From: Acanthochlamys bracteata
Taxonomy: Eukaryota > Streptophyta > Magnoliopsida > Pandanales > Velloziaceae
Reading direction: 5' to 3'
DNA: 64,000 nucleotides
Assembly: GCA_019914995.1 (NCBI GenBank)
Contig: CM034130.1
Coordinates: 3,658,001-3,722,000, forward strand
Part shown: positions 47,801 to 57,720 of the stretch, piece by piece
How positions within the stretch are numbered: position 1 is the stretch's first letter
How the letters are laid out: every line of letters begins with the position of its first letter
Notes under the pieces: generated by a model
Told to the model about the DNA's origin: nothing
The model's input: only the letters and a program-made list of their open reading frames with translations
Database searches by the model: none
Program-made: the position numbers and the translations under genes

Positions 47801-49048
47801 TTCTCTTCTTGATCTGTTACTAGTCCTTCGCTTAAATCAACATGCATTGATGTGACAGAACAAGGTCATTGACAATATCAGTTTCCGTAATTTCTTGGAA
47901 TTGGTGCCTGAAGTAAGGGAACTTGTCCATAGCTTCTACTCAAGGTGAATTTCTTTTTACTGATTCTCCACATTTAAAAGTTTTACTCTCCCCTGAATCA
48001 AATTGCGAAAAGATGGTTGATTTGTTAAATTGAGCAAAAAATAAAAATGTCACCATGATATAATTGGTAAAATTTACTTGATTTCTCATATTGTTAAGAC
48101 TTCATCATGCTGCTAGTTTCTCTAAATAGAATATCATTGGAAACTGCACTGTGATATTCATGGTCGAAGCGAGTCCCCAACATAAGTCTAGGAACAGTTT
48201 GTGTTTAGAACTGGATTTAATTTCTTAGTCTCATTTTGCTGGAAACTCACAATGAGCTGCTTGCGACACTGGGTGCAATTCTGTCCTCCTTTGAAGTGGT
48301 TTGTTTAGAACTTTAAATCAAGTCGCCAAGGTTTGAAAGTGTCCCGGATTATGCATTTTGTTTAGTGTTGGGAAGACATGTTCCTTTCGGAGGGCATCTT
48401 ATTTTTGAGTCAAATGTGATATTTTGTAAGCCTATCCAAATTGAATACAATTTCCAAAAAGTTTTCTCTATCTACGCTTTAGATAATTATTCAAAGTTAA
48501 GTTATTTTTAATTGCAGTCACTACGCATCATGCCTAGAATATCTGGAGTACCTCCGTCCGAGCCTTTTGCTGGATATCCATTTACATGACCATGTTGAAA
48601 CCCTTTACACTCAAATTAGGCACAAAGCCATTATTCAATATACCCTGCCATTCATTTCTGTGGATCTGCACACTATGGCTGATGCTTTCAAGACAAGTGT
48701 TACTGGTCTGGAGAAAGAACTTGAATCTTTGATTACAGACAACCAGATTCAGGTATAACTGTCGCTGTTGCCTGCTTATGGTCTGACAGTTAATTGAGGA
48801 TGAGATTCTAATTTGTTATTTGACATTCTTCAACACTTTGGTTTCCTGCGACTATCATGCAGGCTCGAATAGATTCACACAACAAGATTTTGTATGCCAG
48901 GCATGCTGATCAAAGAAATACTACATTTCAGAAGGTCTTACAAACAGGTGTTGAGTTTGATAGGGACGTTAGGGCAATGCTGCTCAGGGCCAAACTGATT
49001 AAGCATGAGATCAGCCAGAAGCAATCGAGAAGGTGGATACCAATTTAA
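44365..49048 (+). CDS. CSN1: COP9 signalosome complex subunit 1 (CSN1/FUS6/COP11)
   Basis: Six exons: 44365-44838, 46665-46988, 47651-47767, 47859-47944, 48518-48752, 48863-49048. They total 1422 nt, 473 aa. An acidic N-terminal tail (residues 1-62) precedes the conserved DVEAYAGLYTGRTKIARLLF region. The RPN7-type helical repeats cover about 65-300 (GYNDFGDFYYAHGQLSDALK; APQDVATYGGLCALASFDR), and the PCI domain lies at about 305-425 (FRNFLELVPEVREL; IQYTLPFISVDL; LITDNQIQARID). The protein is a core subunit of the COP9 signalosome, which removes NEDD8 from cullins and is needed for light-controlled development. Intron 3 has a GC donor (AAG|GC) at 47768; the other introns are GT-AG. The C-terminus after LIKHE (ISQKQSRRWIPI) differs from the usual short basic tail. 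Intron 1 begins with an AT microsatellite. Confidence 0.95.
44841..44874. repeat. (AT)n microsatellite at the 5' end of CSN1 intron 1
   Basis: About 15 AT units directly follow the donor GTATAC at 44839. Length variation here would sit within a few bases of the splice donor. Confidence 0.9.
46085..46335. mobile_element. AT-rich MITE-like insertion in CSN1 intron 1
   Basis: AAAAAGTGCTTTTCTGGAAT on the left and its mirror GAAAAGTGCTTTTCCC with AAAAGCAC on the right form imperfect inverted ends. The core AATAATAAGATCTTACAATGTAGAA recurs in related form (shorter words TAAGATCTTATTATTACTT, ATAGTATCTTACGATAG) at 58580-58840 and 61575-61810. Confidence 0.5.
47768..47769 (+). other. Non-canonical GC splice donor of CSN1 intron 3
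   Basis: The exon ends GATTTGAAG and the next bases are GCACAT. The next exon starts after GTGACAG with AACAAGGTCATTGAC, restoring the conserved LKxKVIDNI reading in phase. The only nearby GT (about 47786) would break the frame. GC-AG introns are a known minor class in plants, and the AG|GC context fits. Confidence 0.82.
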
Positions 49049-49890
49049 TGGAAGTCTTATAGTCCTTTCTGTGGAAGAGGATGTTTGGTGTCTTCTGTTT
49101 TACTGGAACTTTTGGTTGTTGTTTCAAGGCTGTACATACTACTTGAATGCCAGTTCAAGTTGCTCGTCTCAATTCACAAGTAATGGTGCTATTTTTATAT
49201 ATCTTGGATCTGAACTTGTGCTTTGTGCCCCTGGAGCCATGCATCTATATCTAAATTAAATATTTGCATCATCAAATCCTCTGAAAAGAGGGTCTGAGAG
49301 GTGGCTTGCCTTTTTTTATTTCTGCTGATTAAGTTTATTAACGGCTGGGATAGGTGAATTTGCTTTAGAAATATAATTTTGATATTGTTGTCTATAGTAG
49401 TTCTGTATGAGTCCTGCAGATGAACAGCAGGACTCTGTATAAAAATTTTGTCTAACCTTCATGTTTCAGCTGCTCTGCCTTAAAATCGCAATGAAATTTC
49501 TTCACGAAATATTTGCTGACTGTACGTAAGCTGTCTGTTATCTCATTTGCAAATTGAACTTCGCAGGTACTTTAATATGGCAAACATCAGAACCCAACAT
49601 CCATTTTGATGATTGCATCTGATAACCAAAGATACCTTGCTTAGGACATACACTGCTGTAAGCCCGGAACACTCCGCCTTCCTCGCATTCAGATCTCATA
49701 GATTGGCAATGAACACTTATGCAGCAAGCTTAGGCTGCCAAGAGGAGTATGAATTTGTCTTACGACCTAAATGCAAACAATGTTAACGAGACGACAGCCT
49801 CTTTTCATGATCGCATTGCTAATGTTGTGGCATCCTGACTATATACTTGCATCCAGTTAAGGCTAAACTAAATCAGAATTTTTACACTAA
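49049..49890 (+). other. CSN1 3' flank and spacer
   Basis: Probably the 3' UTR for the first few hundred bases (T-rich, with AATAAA-like words absent or weak), then spacer up to the transposon border. No further gene seen. Confidence 0.45.
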
Positions 49891-50540
49891 TGGTCTGTTT
49901 GGATATGAGAGAAATAAATAATAGTAACATAAAATAAGGTTAATTGACAGGAGAGTAATTAAGAGTAAGAATAATTATTTATCTTATATTGTTTGAATAT
50001 ATTAGTAAGAGTAATGAAGAGCACAACTATTTTGTTTGGATTGAAAAATAAACTGAAGAATAAATAAAATAATTTTTTATAAAAAATCTAAAATGCTCGC
50101 CCACCTTATTTGCTATAGTGAACTAAAGCTCTGTGCTTTTTTCATATTTTAAACTCCTTACACTATTGAAGAACTATCAGAATGTTAGTATGGTGACTCT
50201 TGGATAGCATAACTTAAGTTGAAGTAGTAGAACATAGAAATGTTTCAATTGCATGAACAAAATTTGCAAGCATGTAATGACCTAAACAAAGTACTATAAG
50301 ATTTACCAACCGAATTATTTAAAATTTAAAAACAGAAAGGTAAAAATCTTTGAGACCTTCTTCAACCATTATCAAATATTAAACTTCATTTGAACAAGTC
50401 CCTGTTCCACATCTACTAAAGTCTAACCGAAGGAGCTTTATTCCAAATCAGTTTACAATCAAAACTATCATAGCCAACATTGTTGATTCCGTTAATACAT
50501 TTTAACCACTACAAACTAATAATATGAAAGACCTGATTAC

Positions 50541-50757
50541 TTAAAGCTCCTATGATGCTGAGGCATCACCCTTTGTATGTGCTAAACTTCTTTGTAATAG
50601 GCTCTGATGGATGTTAGGAAGAACACCACCATTTTGCAATATACTGATTTTAGGGTCTTGCTAAGCTCTTCATTATTGGTATACCAAGCTGTATGTGTCT
50701 TGGAACTATGGTATTCTTCTTGTTGTCCCTTGCAGCATTATCAGCAAGCTCTAACAC
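50541..50757 (-). pseudogene. Histone H2A.X fragment (last exon), decayed
   Basis: Preceded by an intron acceptor (CTGTAG at 50763-50758), the minus strand reads [19 protein letters not shown] and RHIQLGIP. After small shifts it continues [26 protein letters not shown] and finally KGDASAS-stop-EL-stop. Plant H2A genes have an intron just before VLELAGNA, and H2A.X ends in SQEF; here the Q codon is TAG. Presence of the intron border means capture at the DNA level rather than by a retrocopy. Three frame disruptions make it non-functional as a histone. Confidence 0.85.
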
Positions 50758-50946
50758 CTACAGATTGAGCAAACTAGTCCAGTGCTATAAAAAAGCATAC
50801 AACTAGCATAGGTCTGCAAACTAAGTCATAAGCGTGCCAAAAACTAGAACTAACAAAGTCAAGCCACATATCCATAATTAAAAATTATGTCACCACAAAA
50901 ATTTATGCAAACAGTCTTACGGTAATAAAGTATTTTCAGCCCTATT

Positions 50947-51081
50947 TAATTGTAGCAGTAAAGGGAAGATGTTTCACTATCTTAGACAATCTGAGCTTCC
51001 TCTTGGTGTTCTTCGTTTCATGATCTCTGCGGAACAATCTTCCCACTACCAGTCACCGAAAACCTCTTGCTGAAGTCTTTC
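50947..51081 (-). pseudogene. bL35 (organellar ribosomal protein L35) fragment, frameshifted
   Basis: Minus-strand pieces in three frames follow the bL35 order: KTSA, then SKRFSVTGSGKIV, then RRDHETKNTKRKLRLSK followed by IVKHLPFTATIK-stop. The VTGSGKI and NTKRKLRLSK words are characteristic of bacterial-type L35, which in plants is a nuclear-encoded plastid protein. At least two frame breaks and a short deletion are present. It sits 190 bp from the H2A.X fragment inside the same transposon. Confidence 0.68.
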
Positions 51082-51769
51082 AATAAAAAATCAACAATCC
51101 ATCATACTACATTTACAAATCATTTCATTTTCTCAAATCTCATTCCACGAACAATTTCAACCGAATAATAGTACTCGACAAGATCAACATAAAACAAGAC
51201 ACGATGAACAAAAGTTTATGCAATAGAAATATAATAACAAAAAAAAAGTTGAAGCCAAAAGGAAGACATGCAAGTAATCAATCCTCTACTAAGACGCCAT
51301 ACTGAATTAGTTATTGTTGAGTTCAAAAATCAAAACACTATATTCGTTTTTTCTTTCTGATTTTTTCATTTTTTTTTCTTTGCATGTGTGGTATTTTTCT
51401 CTCGATTGTACCAAACCCAACTTCTACACACACAGAGCAACCCAGACAAGCAAAAGCCAAATCTTTTTTTCAATTTTTTTAACATTCATGTCTGGTCCCC
51501 ATTATATGTAGTAGTTATCAAAAATTTCTCCAAAAATTATTCAGGGAGAAATCAACATACTACTCTCATTGTACTCAAGATCTCAATCAATTCACCGTGA
51601 AAACAAAAAACTCACAGTAAAAATAAAATCAACTAATGAAAATTTGTAAACAAAAAACAAAAAAATTGAACGGAATCAAGAGCTAGGATCACAAGATCGA
51701 CAGTGGCGATAAAACTTTTTCCTATTTTCTTTTGAAAAATATACAGAAGAAGAAACAAAATTTACCCTG

Positions 51770-51840
51770 ATCGACGGCGACGACGAACGCGACGGAGCCA
51801 AGGCGAATTGCGGCAGCAGATAAACAGAGACAGGGAGGAA
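51770..51840 (-). other. 5'-UTR-like GC-rich stretch inside the transposon
   Basis: On the minus strand, CTGCTGCCGCAATTCGCC, then GTCGTCGCCGTCGATCAG and GGTAAATTT, looks like a plant 5' UTR exon ending at a splice donor. It could be a third captured fragment and could give the element a promoter, but its source gene is not recognised. Confidence 0.3.
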
Positions 51841-52067
51841 AAAAATAAATTCATAGAGTAGAAAACTTGAGAGGATAAAATAGGAAGAAAAAAATGCAAC
51901 AGTAATAAAATTCTCCTACTCTCCGTGACACCCCATATAAAAGTTAATGAGGAAAAGTTTTACTCCCAATTACTCTTATTACTTTATTTCCAAACAAAAA
52001 TAATGAAGAATAATTGATTCTCTTACTCTCCATTGTTCTTATTCCTCTCAATCCAAACACACCCTAA

Positions 52068-53837
52068 GGGCAACGTTACTGCAACAATGGTGCTTCTACG
52101 AACCAATATAAGCACAAGAACGCAAGATTGGAAAACCATGACGTGAATTCTGCACCTTAACAGCAGCAGCCGATTACAATTTGCATGTTTTACTTATCTT
52201 CAGAATAGTCTTCTTAAAGAGACAACAACAAGTCCTAAAAATACAAATAACAACAGATGCAAACATCTCCATGACTATGAATATGCACAAACTACCTTGA
52301 TTAAACTTGCTTACAATTCAGAGCACCTAAAATTTTCTAGTTTACATTAGCATTTCATCAAAGTACCTTGAGGTGGCACGACTAGACAGATATACAATGA
52401 ATATAATAGCTTTTATTTATTGCTCATTTCCCAAAATCTTAAACTTCCCCAAGATAGAAAACAGATATGATCAGATATACAATGTAAAACTTGCCAACTT
52501 ATAAACTTGATAAAGAAAGGATACAGAGCACAGAATGAGATACTTTCCTTTACGAAACCCTCCATAGAAAGATAATGATCTCCAATAAACTGTAAGTAGC
52601 AGTTGCCTCATTGAAACTGTAGACATAAGAAGATTATCAATTTTATGGAACACAGTAGATTTAGCTTATAACATTCGTGACCCATTTGCTGGGGAATTTA
52701 CAGAAAAAAATTCTGCAATGCTGCTAGCAAGAACATTGATCCCCAGGATGAGGAAGTGGTGCAGGAAAAAAAAAAAATCAGACTTGGTGCACAACATGGC
52801 AAAATGGAGAGGTTCAAAATTCTAGACATGCCTCTCATTCAAAAAGAGAACTCCACAAGATGCTAGAGGTTTCCCTTAGAGCTTTTGACAAAGTGAGACC
52901 ACCACTGCATTTCTAAAAGTCTCATGCTAGATCCATCAACACCAAAAAGCAAGTTGCATTAGTATCAATAACACTTGGTATATCCTATCAATAGTCCGAT
53001 TGCTGGTAGCTAACAATCCCATTACAAAATAATCAGCTTGTCTAACAACAAAATATGCCACTTAGAGTTAGATTTCCTATCTTTATCATGCTACTATTTG
53101 CACAATCTTTAGCAATATTTAAACTGCTTTAGTTCCCTATCTCCATCATATATGCAATCTACAAGATATCTACCCAAATTAGAATATCAGAAATACATGG
53201 TTTGCTTAAATGATTTGATTAAAAAATTAGATAATTTATTTCTTGATCAGACAAGATGGTTGGTTATTTTGAGCCTGCAGCAAGGAATAAAAATAACTAG
53301 TTCTTGGATCACGATTGGGCATTGTTGAGGTTCGTTTTTAACCTTTATCTTTAATATATGAAAATTGCTGTGTCACAAGGTGGCTTTAAAGCTGATTCAC
53401 CTCAAGATTACCGTGTCAATAAATGATTGGTTCACATAGTTGGAATGAAATGATACTTTCTCAAATTAATAATTCTTCATCTAACCATGTATTGACACAT
53501 TAATACTGATATAACAGAGCTAATGTGGCCTTGATGAATAGCACTACTCTTAATATGATAAGATCATGTTTTGCCGCTTTGTAATAATTAGATGTTATGT
53601 GAGGAATGCAAGTTCGCTGTTATTTTTTAGACTTTAATGTTGTTATTTGTAGAAGACAAGAAAGATCAACACAAACAAGAAAAGAATGCATTTTTTTTAG
53701 AGAGGAGAGAAAGAACTAATTGTAATATACTGAATGAAAAAATAGTAACAAAAATTGCAAAGGAAATAGATAATTACATGACATAGATATGCTTTGCAAA
53801 TGGATGAACATAATTGATTGAAAGTTCGAAGTGATAT
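52068..53837. other. Intergenic spacer between two PIF/Harbinger-type elements
   Basis: AT-rich, no gene or protein-like frame supported. A region at 52700-53050 is somewhat less AT-rich but codes for nothing recognisable. Confidence 0.45.
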
Positions 53838-53840
53838 TTA

Positions 53841-54717
53841 TGGTATGTTTGGATACATGGTTAATAAATAAGAGTAAGAGAAAGGATAGAAAAAATAATA
53901 AAAGGACGGATAGAAAAAGATAGTCATTTAACCTTACTATGTTTAGATATATAGTAAGAGTAATAAATTAACTAGATTTAGATAGATAAGTAAATGAATA
54001 AAAAAAGTTAATTGTTTATACAAAACTCAAATACCTTTTTTATTTATATTAATCTAACTTTTATTAAATTAACTTTATTAATATAACTTCAAATTAACTT
54101 TAAATTTACTTCAAATTAACTTTTTTTATATTAACCTAACTTTTATTAATATAACTTTAAATTAACTTTATTAATATAACTTTAGATAATTGTTTTTATA
54201 TTGTTCTACTTTAGATTAATGTTAGAAATAATTTAACAAAATTAAATTAGTTTTTAAATATAAAAAGAATTTGACCATATAATTTTATTATTTTTTCTAC
54301 CAATTAAAATTAAACAAATATTACAATTACAAATTATATAATAAAAAGCAACACGTATTAATTTTTAAAATTTTTTTGACAAACTTCTATTGTAAACTGA
54401 AAAGAAAAACATATAAAATTTTATAAAAACCCATATAATATTAAATTAAAAATCAATATTAACAAAAAAAGACAAAAGGGGAAACAAATCTGTTTCCTTT
54501 TTTGTCACCATGCGTACACACCAAAAAGAGCAAATTTACTTCCCTTTTTGTCACCATGTATACCCACCGACTCAGCGGGTATGCATTTAACTATCATCTA
54601 TGGGGAAGGATGGAGAATTGGTACCCTTCCCTCTTCTTAATGAAACAATACCAAACTTGGTTAGAGTGGGGACCTTCCCCTTCACTCCCCACCTCTACCC
54701 ATAATCTAAACAATGGG
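53841..54717. mobile_element. PIF/Harbinger-type non-autonomous element, 877 bp
   Basis: The left end TGGTATGTTTGGATACATGG pairs with the reverse complement of the right end, CCCATTGTTTAGATTATGGG. Flanking TTA duplications lie at 53838-53840 and 54718-54720. The interior includes an AT-rich imperfect tandem array (about 54050-54190, unit close to AACTTTATTAATATAACTTT) and two copies of CCTTTTTTGTCACCATG-like text at 54494 and 54543. Confidence 0.75.
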
Positions 54718-54720
54718 TTA

Positions 54721-56001
54721 GGGAATAGAAGTTAGTGCAAAGCAAAGTTTGACGTCGGGCACTTAAATTAGAGGATGGAAGAGAAGTTCCATAAAAGACA
54801 TTTCAATGGAGCTAAGACATCATGCCTTTTATAACTATTAAGATTTTTACTTATTGTTTAATAAGAATGTTAACAAGTTTGTATGTCACTGCACTAACTA
54901 CAATACAAAGAAGATAAGTATACCTAAGAAGGCAATATTCCTACAAAGTAAGAAACACCCATCACTACTTTGAACACGTCAACCAATATTGCCATGCTGG
55001 GGCAGTAAATACTTATTTGGCTAAAATGTTCACCCATGCTCTAGTTAGGGCCTTTGCTCATTTGCGAAATTTGACTCTGCATATGCTTCAAGCAAAGCAT
55101 CAACTACAAGTCAATGTTTACTTCCATAATATTAAATTATAAAGAACCAAAATAGTATGCATTCAATTAACGTAGTTGAAGATAAGTATGAATGGAATAG
55201 GTTCAGCTGCCTAGTCTTCTCACTGCTATTTTGTTCCAAGTAATCACTACTTATATTGAGCACCTTGAATAAAATACACTTTACCTCCTCATAAGGCGCC
55301 TTTGCGATCACTTTGAAATCAGCAATGCAATACTGTAATGACACAGAGGAACGACCTTTATGTCTTGAGGTACATGTTTAAGGGGGAAACAAGTCTCAAT
55401 TTAGAATTCACTAGTTTAAATTCAGTATTGAAATTTGTATGTTGAGCTCATTACACATACGATATAGGTTGCCACTAACTTTATATAAATTGAAGCTTTT
55501 ACTATCATCAAAGAAGCATTTGCACTTCATCATAAAAGGCAAAAGAAAGGTTTGAATGTTTATGGTAATAAATTCAGTTGGAACATGGATGACAATTAGC
55601 ATCAAACTAATATTTAAAAAAAAATAAAGGCAGCATGAAGATCGCTATAAAATACAGTTGGAAGAACTCTCAGAAATTAAAATAGGTATTACCATAGTAC
55701 AACACATTTAGCTACATGGAATACTGCGTTATAAAGTGCACCAACAATGAACAGCTAAGAAGAAAGCCTTAACTAGCGCAAGAACAGATAGAAAGAGCTA
55801 TAGCATAATAAGGATCGCATCACTCCAATTTCCTCCCATTCGCACAAGCCAAAGACACTAACTATGCCCTGGATCATCTGACATCAGCATTATAAGCAAT
55901 TTAAGCATTATAACATAATGAGGTGGTGAAAGCCTACCAAAACTTCCTAAAACAAACATGCGCATACCTACTAGTTCTTAATTCAGAAAGAAAGATGGCG
56001 G
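54721..56001. other. Spacer and probable 3' UTR of the GeBP-like gene
   Basis: No gene supported. The 200-300 bases before 56001 are likely the 3' UTR of the minus-strand gene. A 70-codon minus-strand frame at 55132-55344 has no recognisable features. Confidence 0.45.
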
Positions 56002-57720
56002 TCAAATGCAAGCCTCAGTGCCGAGTTTTATCGCCTCCTTTTGGAGATCAAGTCCTAGCTCATAATTCCTCATCTCAACAGCATAGAACTCATAGAACTT
56101 GGCCTCAAGTTCAGCTGCTTTTTTGTTGCCCATCTTATTCAGAATATTCAATGCAGCTCTCTTGCTCTGCTTTAGATGAGTAGTGAGAGCTTCAAACACA
56201 AGTTGGTAAGGAAGTTCAGAGTTGCAGGCTACAGGTTGCTCATCGGCATTGCTTAAACCGACTCCAATTACTGGTGAAACCTGAAAAGTGCTAGTCTTAT
56301 GGTGTTTCTGGGACCTCTTGGCCGTTGCTTTGTGATTATCAGTTTTCCTTTCACCATCATTCTCGCTTCCAACAGCAGCAGCATTTCCGCTCTCACTTGA
56401 GGCCCAAATCTTTGAAGCTAAAGTGTACATGGGGCGGTCCTGAGGCCGGACGGAATTGGGTGATTTCCGAAGCTTATTGTATTTCTCTCTCATATGGCGG
56501 ATCTTGTTGAAGAGCTTGTCCTCAGGGATTTCCTCCAACTCAATACTGTGTTTCAGAAATTCATAAATTGCGCCCTTATCTTTGGTTAACCTAGGTTTCA
56601 CACCCTTATTGGCATAGAAATCAAGGATTCCTTGCAGGATATCTGTCTCAGCACCCTCCTTCCAGAGCCGTTTAGAGCCTTTCTGGCTGTGCGATCCATC
56701 TGCAACTTTCTTATTCTTGGATGCCTCAGCAACCGGCTTCTTCTTCTCTACAATTTGCTTGTTCTTAGAAGCACTTAGCTCCTTTGCCACAGCAACAATG
56801 GCTTTTCCCACTGTTTGTTTCGGCTGCTTAGTCGGTTTCTGATGCTGTTCTTCATCCTCCTTTTTGTTCCTCTTCCTCTTCAAGTTCTCTTTCTCATTAT
56901 CTTCTTTGTCTTCTTGATCAGTTTCTTTGTCTTCTTCTTCACTTTCTTCTTCTTCTTCATCATTGGCTTCAGTGTTGTTCTTCTGCTTCAAATTAACATC
57001 TCCTTCTTTCTTTTCTTCTTCATCTTCGCTGCTATCTTCATCCTCCGTTTCCTTCCTCTTCCTCTTCAAGTTCTCTTTCTCATTATCTTCTTTGTCTGCT
57101 TCTTGATTAGTTTCTTCATCTTCATCTTCACTTTCTTCTTCATCATCGTCATCTTCAGTGTTGTTCTTCTGCTTCGAATTCGCATCTCCTTCCTTCTTTT
57201 CTTCTTCATCTTCACTGCTATCTTCATCCTCCTCTCCGTCATCAGACTGATCAGGCTTAGTGGGCTTCTGATCAGAAGATCTCTTCTGCTGGTTCTTCAC
57301 CGCAGGAGTAGAGGAACCGACTTTGTCTCCTTTTGCCATCTTCACAATGCGTTCTCCATCATCCTCCGTTTCTTCTTCATCTGAAGAAGGCGGCGGTGGC
57401 AGGGCCGATTGAGGCTTGCTGCTAGTTTTCTGATACGATTTCTTCGTTTGAGTCGGTAAAGATTTCACTGGTTGTTTTTGTTTCTGTTGCTCATCTTCTT
57501 CTTCGGAATCAGATTCAGAACCAGAACTATCCTCGCCGTCGTTGTCATCAGCGGCGGCGGTGGAGGAGGGAGCATGGGGTTTAGTTGGTTGCTGGTTTGA
57601 TTTCGTCTTGGTTGGTCGTTGCTCTTGCTCAGATTCTGAACTAGAACCAGATTCGGAACTCTCGCCATCGTCGGAAGCGGCGGCCGATGGAGGTGGTGGG
57701 AGCTTTTTCTTCGGCGCCAT
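56002..57720 (-). CDS. GLABROUS1 enhancer-binding protein-like (GeBP/GPL, DUF573) transcription factor
   Basis: A single exon of 572 aa, starting MAPKKKLPPPP; intron-poor structure is usual for this family. Residues 1-340 are low complexity: Ser/Glu/Asp-rich with several basic clusters (LKRKRK, LKRKRN) that could act as nuclear signals. The conserved central DUF573 domain is at about 346-420: KRLWKEGAETDILQGILDFY, then DKGAIYEFLKHSIE, then LFNKIRHMREKYNKL. A C-terminal helical region (about 525-570) with regularly spaced Leu/Ile (ALNILNKMGNKKAAELEAKF) fits the family's dimerisation helix. GeBP proteins are plant nuclear DNA-binding regulators linked to cytokinin response and trichome genes; the specific targets are not inferable. 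The acidic part holds a ~62-residue duplication. The frame is open further upstream to 57879, but MAPKKK fits best. Confidence 0.92.
   Translation of the reverse strand: MAPKKKLPPPPSAAASDDGESSESGSSSESEQEQRPTKTKSNQQPTKPHAPSSTAAADDNDGEDSSGSESDSEEEDEQQKQKQPVKSLPTQTKKSYQKTSSKPQSALPPPPSSDEEETEDDGERIVKMAKGDKVGSSTPAVKNQQKRSSDQKPTKPDQSDDGEEDEDSSEDEEEKKEGDANSKQKNNTEDDDDEEESEDEDEETNQEADKEDNEKENLKRKRKETEDEDSSEDEEEKKEGDVNLKQKNNTEANDEEEEESEEEDKETDQEDKEDNEKENLKRKRNKKEDEEQHQKPTKQPKQTVGKAIVAVAKELSASKNKQIVEKKKPVAEASKNKKVADGSHSQKGSKRLWKEGAETDILQGILDFYANKGVKPRLTKDKGAIYEFLKHSIELEEIPEDKLFNKIRHMREKYNKLRKSPNSVRPQDRPMYTLASKIWASSESGNAAAVGSENDGERKTDNHKATAKRSQKHHKTSTFQVSPVIGVGLSNADEQPVACNSELPYQLVFEALTTHLKQSKRAALNILNKMGNKKAAELEAKFYEFYAVEMRNYELGLDLQKEAIKLGTEACI
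56868..57240 (-). repeat. Tandem duplication of ~186 bp within the GeBP-like gene
   Basis: Two adjacent units encode EDSSEDEEEKKEGDxNxKQK followed by NNTE, an acidic run, then DKEDNEKENLKRKR. The DNA of the two units aligns with an offset near 186 bp (TGCTATCTTCATCCTCC at about 57029 and 57215). The reading frame is kept. Confidence 0.85.

Larger units (their letters stand above)
49891..52064. mobile_element. PIF/Harbinger-type non-autonomous element carrying gene fragments
   Basis: The left end TGGTCTGTTTGGAT matches the reverse complement of the right end, GGGTGTGTTTGGAT, at 12 of 14 positions. Further inside both ends share GAGTAAGA and TAATTAAGAG/TAATTGGGAG words. Exact TAA target duplications occur at 49888-49890 and 52065-52067. 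The element is 2174 bp and has no recognisable transposase. The interior holds an H2A.X fragment, a bL35 fragment and a 5'-UTR-like GC-rich stretch, all on the minus strand. Confidence 0.78.

Noticed and set aside
56815..57384. 189-codon plus-strand frame of almost only hydrophobic residues
   Set aside because: It is the antisense reading of the Glu/Asp/Lys-rich repeat in the GeBP-like gene.
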